Source: Whitmania pigra (Eukaryota > Annelida > Clitellata > Hirudinida > Haemopidae). Taken from it: a stretch of 64,000 bases of DNA. The position numbers and the translations under genes were made by a program. Location of the stretch: assembly GCA_021613335.1 (NCBI GenBank), contig JAJTWR010000479.1, positions 682,001 to 746,000 on the forward strand. Reading direction: 5' to 3'. The notes under the pieces were generated by a model. That model was given only the letters and a program-made list of their open reading frames with translations. It was not told the DNA's origin and did not search any database. This document shows positions 7,939 to 17,183 of the stretch, piece after piece. How positions within the stretch are numbered: the stretch's first letter is position 1; every line of letters begins with the position of its first letter.

Positions 7939-9298
7939 ATGCGACAAGCCCCCCAAAGTCCTAACGTAGGACAGAACAACAAGCATAGCAGCAAAATAAG
8001 CTGGTACCGCCGCAATGCCGTAGAGATGATAAACGCCATAGACGACTATCTAGACCGCTACGATATAACCCTGCCGCGTTTCTACCCGGAGTATAAAGCA
8101 AAAAAAGAAACGATACTAAAATACCCCGATTACGGCCCGGACATTGAGCAGGAGCTTGGCAAGTTGATAAAAATGCGCTACGACCTCTGCCGATCCAGCA
8201 AAGCGGTTTACGCCTTGTTTCAGCAACAGGGCAAGCCCGCCAAAACCCAAATACTAGCCTGCCAGTACAGCAAACACCGCTTAGATCCGGTTTGGAACTA
8301 CCGCAAATCGCAGCTCATTCGCAAGATTTACCGCCAATACTTGCAAAAAAGCGACATCCATAACCAATACCTGGCCGCCCATTTAACCCTTACCGTTCCC
8401 CACCCCGAGGGTTTATACCGGGGCCGGCTGTTTTACGCCAGGGAAATCATAGCCGCCTTCAACCTCCTGCGCAAAAGCCCGGCATGGAAAAAATACGTTT
8501 ATGCCGGGGAGTACGGAGTAGAAATAAAAAAAGGAAACGGCCAAAACGGGCTGCACATCCATATTCACAGCCTTGTTTTTCAGCATCCTTGTTATACGAT
8601 TAACCAAGCGCGGGAAGCTATTTTAACCGAGTGGAAAGCGATAACCGGCGCGACTTTTATCCACTATCAAACGCTTTATTTTTTTAAAAGGAAACCTAAC
8701 GGGCAATTCGAGCAGGAGCTAAGATGCCTTTGGGACGAAAAAACAGGCGACTATCGCAACATTTGGGTAAAGAAAAAATTTTATATAGACCGCCCCGACC
8801 GTCCTGCCGACCCAACCCAAAGGCTGCAGGAATACCTGCACGGGGTGATGGAATGCATAAAATACCATTTCAAAAACGACGCGATAAAGAAAGCGGGGAG
8901 CTACGATTGCGATCTTATTGTCGATATTTTAAACAACACCAAAGGCATGCGCCTGTACAGTCGTTACGGGGCGTTTTACAGAGAGAAAGAACTTAATTTT
9001 AACCGGCTCCAAACCGAGCATACCCGCCAAAGCGAGGAAGAAATCCAGGAAGAAATATGGGCTCGGTCGAGGGCGTGCAAATTCTAAACCCTTATAGCGG
9101 CGAGCTGGCGATGCCGGGGAGTATAAATACGTAATAGGCAAACCCGAAACGCTAAAACACACAGCCTAAGAACGACCCCGACCCCTACGCGCCTTCGCTC
9201 TATTCAGTCAGGTCGTTCTTAGAGGTAGGGAAGGGTTTGGCCTAAAAGAAATCCTTAAAAAACTCTTTAGGGACCGGCTGGAGGAAATACTTACCTGA
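7939..9298 (+). pseudogene. Rep_1-family HUH replication initiator, tandem copy 1 (broken)
   Basis: ATG 7939; an in-frame TTG at 7897 is an alternative start. It is colinear with the intact copy through motifs I (HLTLTV), II (HIHIH) and III (ECIKYHFK). It frameshifts near 9056, where a T is missing, and stops at 9087. More single-base changes follow up to the junction at 9296, where ACCT|GATAA creates a TGA stop. The last 26 codons of the intact gene are absent. The nicking domain would be intact if translated. Confidence 0.85.
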
Positions 9299-9382
9299 TA
9301 ATATAAGAAACAACTGGAAAAGCCCGCGTTCAGACAGCCCTTGAGAGGCTCTCAGAACGCCGGAAGCCAAAAAAAACAAAAA

Positions 9383-10742
9383 ATGCGACAAGCCCCCCAA
9401 AGTCCTAACGTAGGACAGAACAACAAGCATAGCAGCAAAATAAGCTGGTACCGCCGCAATGCCGTAGAGATGATAAACGCCATAGACGACTATCTAGACC
9501 GCTACGATATAACCCTGCCGCGTTTTTCTACCCGGAGTATAAAGCAAAAAAAGAAACGATACTAAAATACCCCGATTACGGCCCGGACATTGAGGCAGGA
9601 GCTTGGCAAGTTGATAAAAATGCGCTCGACCTCTGCCGATCGGGCAAAGCGGTTTACGCCTGTTTCAGCAACAGGGCAAGCCCGCCAAAACCCAAATACT
9701 AGCCTGCCAGTACAGCAAACACCGCTTAGATCCGGTTTGGAACTACCGCAAATCGCAGCTCATTCGCAAGATTTACCGCCAATACTTGCAAAAAAGCGAC
9801 ATCCATAACCAATACCTTGCCGCCCATTTAACCCTTACCGTTCCCCACCCCGAGGGTTATATACCGGGGCCGGCTGTTTTACGCCAGGGAAATCATAGCC
9901 GCCTTCAATCTCCTGCGCAAAAGCCCGGCATGGAAAAAATACGTTTATGCCGGGGAGTACGGAGTAGAAATAAAAAAGGAAACGGCCAAAACGGGCTGCA
10001 CATCCATATTCACAGCCTTGTTTTTCAGCATCCTTTTATACGATTAACCAAGCGCGGGAAGCTATTTTAACCGAGTGGAAAGCGATAACCGGCGCGACTT
10101 TTATCCACTATCAAACGCTTTATTTTTTTAAAAGGAAACCTAACGGGCAATTCGAGCAGGAGCTAAGATGCCTTTGGGACGAAAAAACAGGCGACTATCG
10201 CAACATTTGGGTAAGAAAAAATTTTATATAGACCGCCCCGACCGTCCTGCCGACCCAACCCAAAGCTGCAGGAATACCTGCACGGGGTGATGGAATGCAT
10301 AAAATACCATTTCAAAAACGACGCGATAAAGAAAGCGGGGAGCTACGATTGCGATCTTATTGTCGATATTTTAAACAACGCCAAAGGCATGCGCCTGTAC
10401 AGTCGTTACGGGGCGTTTTACAGAGAGAAAGAACTTAATTTTAACAGGCTCCAAACCGAGCATACCCGCCAAAGCGAGGAAGAAATCGAGGAAGAAATTA
10501 TGGGCTCGGTCGAGGGCGTGCAAATTCTAAACCCTTATAGCGGCGAGCTGGCGATGCCGGGAGAGTATAAATACGTAATAGGCAAACCCGAAACGCTAAA
10601 ACACAGGCCTAAGAACGACCCCGACCCCTACGCGCCTGCGCTCTATTCAGTCAGGTCGTTCTTAGAGGTAAGGGAAGGGTTTGGCCTAAAAGAAATCCTT
10701 AAAAAACTCTTTAGGGACCGGCTGGAGGAAATACTTACCTGA
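9383..10742 (+). pseudogene. Rep_1-family replication initiator, tandem copy 2 (heavily frameshifted)
   Basis: The most damaged copy, with about nine single- or double-base indels against the intact gene: extra TT near 9526, extra G near 9595, lost bases near 9627, 9661, 9976, 10045, 10214 and 10266, and an extra A near 9859. Three separate frames are needed to follow the protein. It ends at the junction-made TGA at 10740-10742. Most changes lie in or near short homopolymers, so assembly error in a repeat is possible. Confidence 0.85.
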
Positions 10743-10826
10743 TAATATAAGAAACAACTGGAAAAGCCGGCGTTCAGACAGCCCTTGAGAGGCTCTCAGA
10801 ACGCCGGAAGCCAAAAAAAACAAAAA

Positions 10827-12264
10827 ATGCGACAAGCCCCCCAAAGTCCTAACGTAGGACAGAACAACAAGCATAGCAGCAAAATAAGCTGGTACCGCCG
10901 CAATGCCGTAGAGATGATAAACGCTATAGACGACTATCTAGACCGCTACGATATAACCCTGCCGCGTTTCTACCCGGAGTATAAAGCAAAAAAAGAAACG
11001 ATACTAAAATACCCCGATTACGGCCCGGACATTGAGCAGGAGCTTGGCAAGTTGATAAAAATGCGCTACGACCTCTGCCGATCCAGCAAAGCGGTTTACG
11101 CCTTGTTTCAGCAACAGGGCAAGCCCGCCAAAACCCAAATACTAGCCTGCCAGTACAGCAAACACCGCTTAGATCCGGTTTGGAACTACCGCAAATCGCA
11201 GCTCATTCGCAAGATTTACCGCCAATACTTGCAAAAAAGCGACATCCATAACCAATACCTTGCCGCCCATTTAACCCTTACCGTTCCCCACCCCGAGGGT
11301 TTATACCGGGGCCGGCTGTTTTACGCCAGGGAAATCATAGCCGCTTTCAACCTCCTGCGCAAAAGCCCGGCATGGAAAAAATACGTTTATGCCGGGGAGT
11401 ACGGAGTAGAAATAAAAAAGGAAACGGCCAAAACGGGCTGCACATCCATATTCACAGCCTTGTTTTTCAGCATCCTTGTTATACGATTAACCAAGCGCGG
11501 GAAGCTATTTTAACCGAGTGGAAAGCGATAACCGGCGCGACTTTTATCCACTATCAAACGCTTTATTTTTTTAAAAGGAAACCTAACGGGCAATTCGAGC
11601 AGGAGCTAAGATGCCTTTGGGACGAAAAAACAGGCGACTATCGCAACATTTGGGTAAAGAAAAAATTTTATATAGACCGCCCCGACCGTCCTGCCGACCC
11701 AACCCAAAGGCTGCAGGAATACCTGCACGGGGTGATGGAATGCATAAAATACCATTTCAAAAACGACGCGATAAAGAAAGCGGGGCTATGATTGCGATCT
11801 TATTGTCGATATTTTAAACAACGCCAAAGGCATGCGCCTGTACAGCCGTTACGGGGCGTTTTACAGAGAGAAAGAACTTAATTTTAACAGGCTCCAAACC
11901 GAGCATACCCGCCAAAGCGAGGAAGAAATCCAGGAAGAAATTATGAGCTCGGTCGAGGGCTTGCAAATTCTAAACCCTTATAGCGGCGAGCTGGCGATGC
12001 CGGGAGAGTATAAATACGTAATAGGCAAACCCGAAACGCTAAAACACAGGCCTAAGAACGACCCCGACCCCTACGCGCCTGCGCTCTATTCAGTCAGGTC
12101 GTTCTTAGAGGTAAGGGAAGGGTTTGGCCTAAAAGAAATCCTTAAAAAACTCTTTAGGGACGCGACTGGAGGAAATACTTACCTGGGCAAGCTTTCAAAA
12201 GTACTTACGGGAGCAGTTGGCCCAAAGCGAACCCGGCAGGCAGGCAAAAGCATTTTTAAATTAA
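10827..12264 (+). pseudogene. Rep_1-family replication initiator, tandem copy 3 (frameshifted)
   Basis: Intact through motif I. One A is lost from the A-run near 11418, before motif II, two bases are missing near 11788, and one is gained near 12163. The last shift places the C-terminus in the frame of the downstream gene, giving a false fusion from 11832 to 12602. Unlike copies 1 and 2, it continues past TTACCT into the original 3' sequence (GGGCAAGC) and reaches the native TAA at 12262, which overlaps the next ATG. Confidence 0.85.
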
Positions 12265-12602
12265 TGAAAAACAATCTAAATAAAAAAGTTATGGAAATAA
12301 AAGTAGGCCTATTGGCAAATGCGACCGAGGCTATTGCAAGGGTTTGGTTGTCGGAAATGAACATCTCTAAACAAGAATGGAACAGGATGAGCGAAAAGGA
12401 AAAGAATGAGGCTTTGAGCAAACGCTTAATTATTGTAGAGCGATCGGTTTGGGAATCAAACCGGGCTGATTTAGATAAATTGACCGCTGATTTAGACCGG
12501 GGAAGATATTATCTGATGAGCGTGGCGGCCAATAAAATCACCGTTGAAGACGCATTAGAGAGTTTTGGTTTTGGGCGCTCGGGATGCGCCTTAAGAATTT
12601 AA
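12264..12602 (+). CDS. small element protein, translationally coupled to rep
   Basis: 112 residues, MKNNLNKKVMEIKVGLLANA at the start. The ATG overlaps the rep stop as TAATG, which implies translational coupling. It is helical and charged (ARVWLSEMNISKQEWNRMSEKEKNEALSKRL), ending SFGFGRSGCALRI. I do not recognise it; its place directly after Rep suggests an accessory replication or copy-control role, but that is only inference. The right copy has a frameshift after 72 codons. Confidence 0.7.
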   Translation: MKNNLNKKVMEIKVGLLANATEAIARVWLSEMNISKQEWNRMSEKEKNEALSKRLIIVERSVWESNRADLDKLTADLDRGRYYLMSVAANKITVEDALESFGFGRSGCALRI

Positions 12603-12615
12603 AAAAACAAACGAC

Positions 12616-13092
12616 ATGGAGGCAATAGATTTATTACAATGGGTTCCCGCTGCTCTACTAGCCGTAGGAGCGGGGGCGGCGATAATAAGCGCTAAGAATA
12701 AAAAGCCAAAATTTAAGCAGCCCGTTCCCGGTCGGGTAAGTTCGCCTTTTGGCTATCGGATACATCCCATAACTCAAAAAAGCGAGTTTCATAACGGCAT
12801 TGACATCGCCTGCCCCCAAGGCACGCCTGTTGTTTGTCCTTTCCAAGGGCGCGTTCTATCGGTTAACCGCCGCCCGCCGGGAGGGCTTCAAGTAATTATC
12901 AAGCACGACAACGGCTACTCCACCGGCTACGCGCACCTGCAATCCGCCGATCTTTATCCCGGGCGGGCGGTAAAAGCCGGCGGCACGGTAGGCCTTTCGG
13001 GAAATTCAGGACTGTCTACCGGCCCTCACCTGCACTTTACCCTTACCAATAAGGACGGGGTAAAGGTAAATCCCGCAGAATACCTAACCTAG
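12616..13092 (+). CDS. membrane-anchored M23 zinc endopeptidase
   Basis: 158 residues. One N-terminal membrane segment (about residues 8-26, WVPAALLAVGAGAAIISA) precedes a complete LytM/M23 domain: H59 and D63 in FHNGIDIACPQG, H107 in GYAHLQ, and H138xH140 in GPHLHFTL, the full set of zinc and catalytic residues. Such enzymes cut peptide cross-links in peptidoglycan. On a small replicon it suggests a role in entry, exit or virion assembly rather than host wall growth. The protein is identical to the one at 59428-59904. Confidence 0.9.
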   Translation: MEAIDLLQWVPAALLAVGAGAAIISAKNKKPKFKQPVPGRVSSPFGYRIHPITQKSEFHNGIDIACPQGTPVVCPFQGRVLSVNRRPPGGLQVIIKHDNGYSTGYAHLQSADLYPGRAVKAGGTVGLSGNSGLSTGPHLHFTLTNKDGVKVNPAEYLT

Positions 13093-13133
13093 GCAAAAAA
13101 CAAGCAAAAAACAGGCAAAAAACAGGCAAAAAA
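13092..13133. repeat. A-rich 11-bp tandem repeat at the border of the element homology
   Basis: GGCAAAAAA is followed by three units of CARGCAAAAAA, directly between the M23 stop and the next ATG. The inverted copy has two units at the same place. Downstream of this repeat the two copies carry unrelated HTH genes, so the repeat marks the point where homology ends and where cassettes may have been exchanged. Confidence 0.7.
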
Positions 13134-13319
13134 ATGAAGTATAATTTTAACGAAAAACGCCGGCGCGTTCTGCTTGATTTTTATGATAACCCCAATCAAA
13201 CCCTAAAGCAATTAGCCGCCCGTCACAAAACCAGCATGACCAACGTAAGCAAAACCTTAACAGAATTTTTCCGCCTGAGCCAAGACAGGGCGGCTCTAAT
13301 AAAGCAGAAGAACAAGTAA
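13134..13319 (+). CDS. small helix-turn-helix protein (left-copy version)
   Basis: 61 residues. NPNQTLKQLAARHKTSMTNVSKTLTEFFRL forms a HTH that resembles homeodomain-like/RNA-polymerase-sigma-type folds used by phage regulators. It follows the M23 gene at 41 bases in the same orientation. At the equivalent position the right copy has a different HTH protein (59185-59397), so it is an exchangeable regulator of the element. Confidence 0.65.
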   Translation: MKYNFNEKRRRVLLDFYDNPNQTLKQLAARHKTSMTNVSKTLTEFFRLSQDRAALIKQKNK

Positions 13320-13387
13320 AACAATTAAAACAGATATAACTGCCGGGCATAAAATGAAATTTCCAAAGGGGAAAAAATAAAAAAGGA

Positions 13388-13425
13388 AAAAAACGGCCTT
13401 ATAGGCCACGTAAAGGCCGTTTTTT
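13388..13425. terminator. bidirectional Rho-independent terminator
   Basis: Perfect 13-bp arms AAAAAACGGCCTT / AAGGCCGTTTTTT separated by 12 bases, with A-run and T-run on the two sides. It would stop transcription leaving the rolling-circle element. A decayed version with a G-T pair is found near 22575-22613 in prophage remnant B. Confidence 0.75.
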
Positions 13426-14162
13426 AGGTATAATTGCAGGGCCAAATGATTAAACGAAATTTCCAAAAGTTCCATTTACTACCATTTGACTACCATTTTG
13501 GAGGTAGGTTTTACAAAAAGCAAGGCAAAACTTCCATTTTAGACTCCAAAAATACCATTGGCGGGGCTAAAAACGCGGTTTTTTTGCCCAATATCTCGCC
13601 ATTTACCGCAACTTTAGCGGTTTTAAACCCGGATCTCTCCAGTAGCATACAAAAACTCAAAAACCCCCAAAAACCGCATTTAAAAGGCATTTAAACGCTT
13701 AAACGTTATTTAAACGCCTGCCCCTTTTGCGGGGGTAAAACAGGCAAATTTAAGGACAGATTTAAAGGCTGATTAAAGGCAAAAAACGCCCTTTAAAAAG
13801 TTAGGGATGCAGTTGGAGATGCATTTAGTGGTTTTTTTGCTACGCGTAAGCGTATTAAAAACGCAGTTAAACGGGGGGTTATGATTAATTTGGCAGGTTA
13901 AGTACACTTTTTGCGCAGTTAAAAAAACGGGGTTTTAGGGTTTAATTACGCTAAAAACGGGGTTTTTAGGCCTGTTGAAATAAAAAAAAATGCGTATGCG
14001 CGTTAACGGCGCCTGCGATTGACCAAAAAAAGCGCCCGGGCGCTTGCGCGCATGGTTGCAACGTCAATGATTTTGGGCGCCTGTTGACCCGGGAGCGACA
14101 GCGCTTCCTGCTTATGCGCGCGCGTTAGCGGCGCTTGCGCCAGGCGGCGGGGCGCCTTGTGA
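13426..14162. other. noncoding stretch with GC-rich block and 16-bp palindrome
   Basis: No convincing gene. The first half has A-rich sequence with weak open frames; 13434-13694 is low-complexity and probably not coding. About 13990-14155 is strikingly rich in GCGC and contains the perfect palindrome AAGCGCCCGGGCGCTT (14030-14045). The related remnant B (about 22860-22895) goes straight from AAATAAAAAAA to CGCCTTGT without this block, so it is an insertion here or a deletion there. Confidence 0.6.
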
Positions 14163-14935
14163 TTAAGGCTTGTTTAAAAGATTTTTTTCTATAAAGGTTA
14201 AACAAAAGGATAAATATTCCTGCGTATAGGCTAAGCGAGCCTCTAAATCAGTAATACGTTTATTCGTTTCTGAAGGGTTGTTAACTTTACGCGTAATCCT
14301 TAGCTTAACGCTCCAAACTTCCAAAATATCTTTATGGTTTATGGTAATGCTTGGGAATTCTTTATTGTCTGATTGTAAAACAAGCTGATTATCGCTATCC
14401 AAACGGTTTATACAGCGTTTAACGCATATCCCGTCAGTTTTAGACACTATTATTATACATGGCCGTCTTTAATATCTGCGGGCAGCGCCCACTCGCCAAC
14501 AACCTTATTCCCGTCTTCTAAGGTTTCTTTCATAGACTGGCCGCTGATTTCAAACATCCTGAAGACTCCGTTATTGACGCCAGGCAGGCGGTATGCGGCC
14601 AGCTGGTGTATATACTCCGGGTCTGCATAGTCGTTTAAATACCCCGAGGAGGCCTTAACAAGCACAAACACAATGTTTTCATTGCCTTGATTATCAACGG
14701 TGATAACGGTATGCGGCGCCGGATTTTCATCTTTTCGCAACATATTGCCCTGCCCTGTAAGAAGCCAGCTCAGGTTATATAAGGGAAATTTTTCAATTAT
14801 CTTAACAAGCCATTTTGCCTGTATATCGGTATTGTTAGTAAGAAAACAAGAGATAACACAGATGCATTTCACCCCATAGACCCCCTTTATACAGGAGCAA
14901 ACATGAGGCATTATAGCGGTATGTTTAACAACCAA
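14163..14935 (-). pseudogene. phage repressor, XRE-S24 (LexA-like) type, frameshifted
   Basis: The 14935-14453 frame has a truncated HTH region, then IIEKFPLYNLSWLLTGQGNML, a hallmark of Bacteroidota phage repressors, and the S24 peptidase nucleophile region FEISGQSMKETLEDGNKVV. Near 14450 the frame shifts and continues at 14447 as SKTDGICVKRCIN...SDNKEFPSITINHKDILEVWSVKL, the rest of the S24 domain, followed by a C-terminal coiled segment. The N-terminal HTH is cut off against the methylase fragment. A second copy of the C-terminal half lies at 22896-23245. Confidence 0.85.
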
Positions 14936-15142
14936 AACCTTATTGACCTGCTTGATTTATGCGCTAATTTAAAAGGTAAGTTTATGCTAACCATGTATCC
15001 AAATGAAGATATTAAATCTTATGCCGAAGGTAACAGCTGGGTAATACGCCCGGTGGAAAAGCAAATATCGGCATGCGGGGGGACAAGCAAGCGCAAGCAG
15101 GTAGAACGGTTGATTATGAACTACCGGTTAAACGGCAATTAA
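14903..15142 (+). pseudogene. DNA adenine methylase (D12 class), C-terminal fragment
   Basis: About 79 codons, HYSGMFNNQNLIDLLDLC then GKFMLTMYPNEDIKSYAE and the tail SKRKQVERLIMNY. This is the C-terminal pattern of phage-type D12 N6-adenine methylases (GHY.G.F...D...LL..L...KGKFLLS.YP). The N-terminal SAM-binding and catalytic parts are missing, so the ATG at 14903 is accidental. A further decayed copy with an in-frame stop lies at 24693-24860. Confidence 0.65.
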
Positions 15143-15323
15143 AACGCATTTAAATAGCGGCTGTTTTGTAACCTTTTTGTTTTTTTTTGCTTAAAAAAAT
15201 GGAAATTTCGTTTTGCCGTTTATACTGATAATCCTTCATGGTAGATTTAATTCGAACTTCGTTTTATACTCCAAATCTAAAGCGAAAAAGGTTTTTTAGG
15301 AGTTTAAGACACGCTTAAAACAG

Positions 15324-17183
15324 CTACCTTACAATTAAAACCGGAATTTGTACGCGGTGACGGATTTTATCAATCATGGTTCCAAAAATAATATCTTTAA
15401 ACCCTTTATGACCATGCGCCCCCAATACCAGCAATTCTATATCATTTTTTTCGCTGATATACGCTATGGATTTTGCAATAGCTCCAAAACCAATATGCCA
15501 ACCGGCATTATATCCTAATTCTTTCATATTTTTTTCATATGATTTTAAATTCTCAATGTTCTTTTTAGTTTCATGATCAAAGGCTGTTTCTCCATGATAA
15601 TTGGCGGCGGCAGTTTCTACAATATGAATGAGATGGTATTTGGCTATTTTTCCACCCTGAATTAAAGCATGACGAATCGTATTTCTGTCATTCTTGCTAA
15701 AATCAACGGCTATGCCGATATGATGATAAATGATTGTATTAATCGGCTCTATGGCTAAGGCTTTACCGTGAGACACACGGCCCGTACCTGTTTTTTTATT
15801 TAAAAGCGGGTAAACGAAAATAAAAACAAGCAAAAAACCAATAAATATGACCGCCGGAAAAATAAGCGCATAAATATACCAAGCGTTGTTTGCATCCATC
15901 CATTGGCTGATTTTTTCAATTACCAGTTTAATGTTTAAATAAATAATGAGCATTGCGCTTAACCATGCCGATATTTTTACCCAAGGCGCGATAGCAAAGC
16001 CTTTCATCTCTTTGCTATCAGAGGTAAAATGAATTAAAGGGATTACGGCAAAACCGAGTTGCATGCTTAAAACTACCTGACTTAAAATAAGCAGATAATT
16101 TAGAGTTTTATCGCCAAAGTAAAGAATGGTAAAAAAAGCGGGTAAAATGGCAAGTAACCGGGTAATTAAGCGCCTTAACCAAGGTTGTATACGCAGATTA
16201 AGATGTCCTTCTATAATAATTTGCCCTGCTAATGTTCCGGTAACCGTAGAACTTTGCCCCGACGCAATTAACGCTATGGCAAAAAGAGCAGGAGCAACAT
16301 TACCAAAAATATGGTTAAGCAAACGATGCGCATCTTGTATTTCGGCTACTTGATGATAACCGTTTTTAAAAAATGCGGTAGCCGCTAAAATTAAAATGGC
16401 CGCATTCACAAAAAAAGCTAAATTCAGCGCTACGGCCGTATCAATAAAATTGTATTTGATAGCTTGCCTGATTCCATTTTCATTATTTTCGAACTTTCGC
16501 GTTTGTACAAGTGACGAATGCAAATAAAGGTTGTGGGGCATTACCGTAGCCCCTATAATGCCAATGGCGATATAAAGCGTTTCGCCGCTAAGCAGGGAAG
16601 GTTTAAAACCTTTCGCTATTTCTTTTATTGACGGCTCAACAATAAACATTTCCAATAAAAATGAAAGGCCTACAATAAAAACCATAGAAACGATAAAGGC
16701 CTCCATTTTTCGCATGCCTTTGTTGAGCAAGAAAAGGAGCAAAATGGTATCGAAAATGGTAATGGAAATACCGTAAATCAGGGGCATGTCAAAAAGTAAA
16801 TTTAAGCCGATGGCCATCCCTATAATTTCTGCCAAATCACAAGCTATAATGGCTGTTTGCGCCAAAATAAACAGGGGTATATTTGCCCAGCCCGGGTAGG
16901 CATTTCTGGAAGCCTGAGCCAAATCCAAACCCTTAACAATTCCTAACCTGGCGCTTAGCGATTGCAAGAGCAAAGCAATCAGGTTAGACAACATTAAAAC
17001 CCAGATTAATTGATAACCGAATTGACTTCCGCCGGCAATATCGGTTGCCCAATTTCCCGGATCCATATAACCTACGCTTACTAAATAAGCGGGGCCAATA
17101 AATGCAAAAATTTTGCGCCAACCGGTTTTTTTATTAGTATGTACGCTTTTATGAACCTCGCTTAACGATCGCTTTTCGCTCAT
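15324..17183 (-). CDS. mntH: Nramp Mn2+/Fe2+ transporter fused to a universal stress protein domain
   Basis: 619 residues. Residues 1-455 are an Nramp transporter with 11-12 membrane segments, the metal-binding DPGN motif (GYMDPGNWATDIAGG, about residue 40) and the MPHN motif (GATVMPHNLYLHSS). Residues about 485-619 are a cytoplasmic UspA domain (IGIAVDFSKNDRNTIRHAL) ending with the ATP-binding loop GAHGHKGFKDIIFGT. The first four bases overlap the end of mntR, so the two form an operon. The fusion may couple metal uptake to nucleotide or stress signals; that is inference. Confidence 0.94.
   Translation of the reverse strand: MSEKRSLSEVHKSVHTNKKTGWRKIFAFIGPAYLVSVGYMDPGNWATDIAGGSQFGYQLIWVLMLSNLIALLLQSLSARLGIVKGLDLAQASRNAYPGWANIPLFILAQTAIIACDLAEIIGMAIGLNLLFDMPLIYGISITIFDTILLLFLLNKGMRKMEAFIVSMVFIVGLSFLLEMFIVEPSIKEIAKGFKPSLLSGETLYIAIGIIGATVMPHNLYLHSSLVQTRKFENNENGIRQAIKYNFIDTAVALNLAFFVNAAILILAATAFFKNGYHQVAEIQDAHRLLNHIFGNVAPALFAIALIASGQSSTVTGTLAGQIIIEGHLNLRIQPWLRRLITRLLAILPAFFTILYFGDKTLNYLLILSQVVLSMQLGFAVIPLIHFTSDSKEMKGFAIAPWVKISAWLSAMLIIYLNIKLVIEKISQWMDANNAWYIYALIFPAVIFIGFLLVFIFVYPLLNKKTGTGRVSHGKALAIEPINTIIYHHIGIAVDFSKNDRNTIRHALIQGGKIAKYHLIHIVETAAANYHGETAFDHETKKNIENLKSYEKNMKELGYNAGWHIGFGAIAKSIAYISEKNDIELLVLGAHGHKGFKDIIFGTMIDKIRHRVQIPVLIVR

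Larger units (their letters stand above)
7853..12184 (+). repeat. three tandem 1444-bp rep units
   Basis: Units run 7853-9296, 9297-10740 and 10741-12184. Each starts GATAATATAAGAAACAACTGG and ends GGAAATACTTACCT. At the two internal junctions TTACCT joins directly to GATAATA, whereas after the third unit the original sequence TTACCTGGGCAAG continues. The matching stretch of the intact right copy is 1446 bp. Each unit has its own set of small indels summing to -2, so the equal lengths are not due to identical sequence. Confidence 0.9.
6846..13133 (+). mobile_element. rolling-circle element, left copy (inverted relative to 59398-63070)
   Basis: Sequence from TGTTAAGTTC at 6846 to the A-rich repeat before 13134 matches the reverse complement of 59398-63070. 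The gene order is shared: 118-aa ORF, 134-aa ORF, small ORF, rep, coupled ORF, M23 peptidase. The M23 proteins of the two copies are identical. Differences on the left are two extra tandem rep units (2 x 1444 bp) and an internal deletion of about 280 bp near 7700. Outside these borders the flanks are unrelated. Base composition is richer in G+C than the neighbouring host genes. Confidence 0.85.

Noticed and set aside
9341..10874. CRISPR-like or large direct-repeat array.
   Set aside because: The repeats are 1444-bp gene units without spacers; no short regularly spaced repeats with unique spacers occur in the window.
11832..12602. A 256-codon ORF joining a Rep C-terminus with the small coupled protein.
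   Set aside because: The fusion exists only because tandem copy 3 has a frameshift near 12163; in the right copy the two are separate, overlapping genes.
13434..13694. 86-codon ORF after the terminator.
   Set aside because: Low complexity and part of a noncoding segment that is repeated and broken at 22620-22690.
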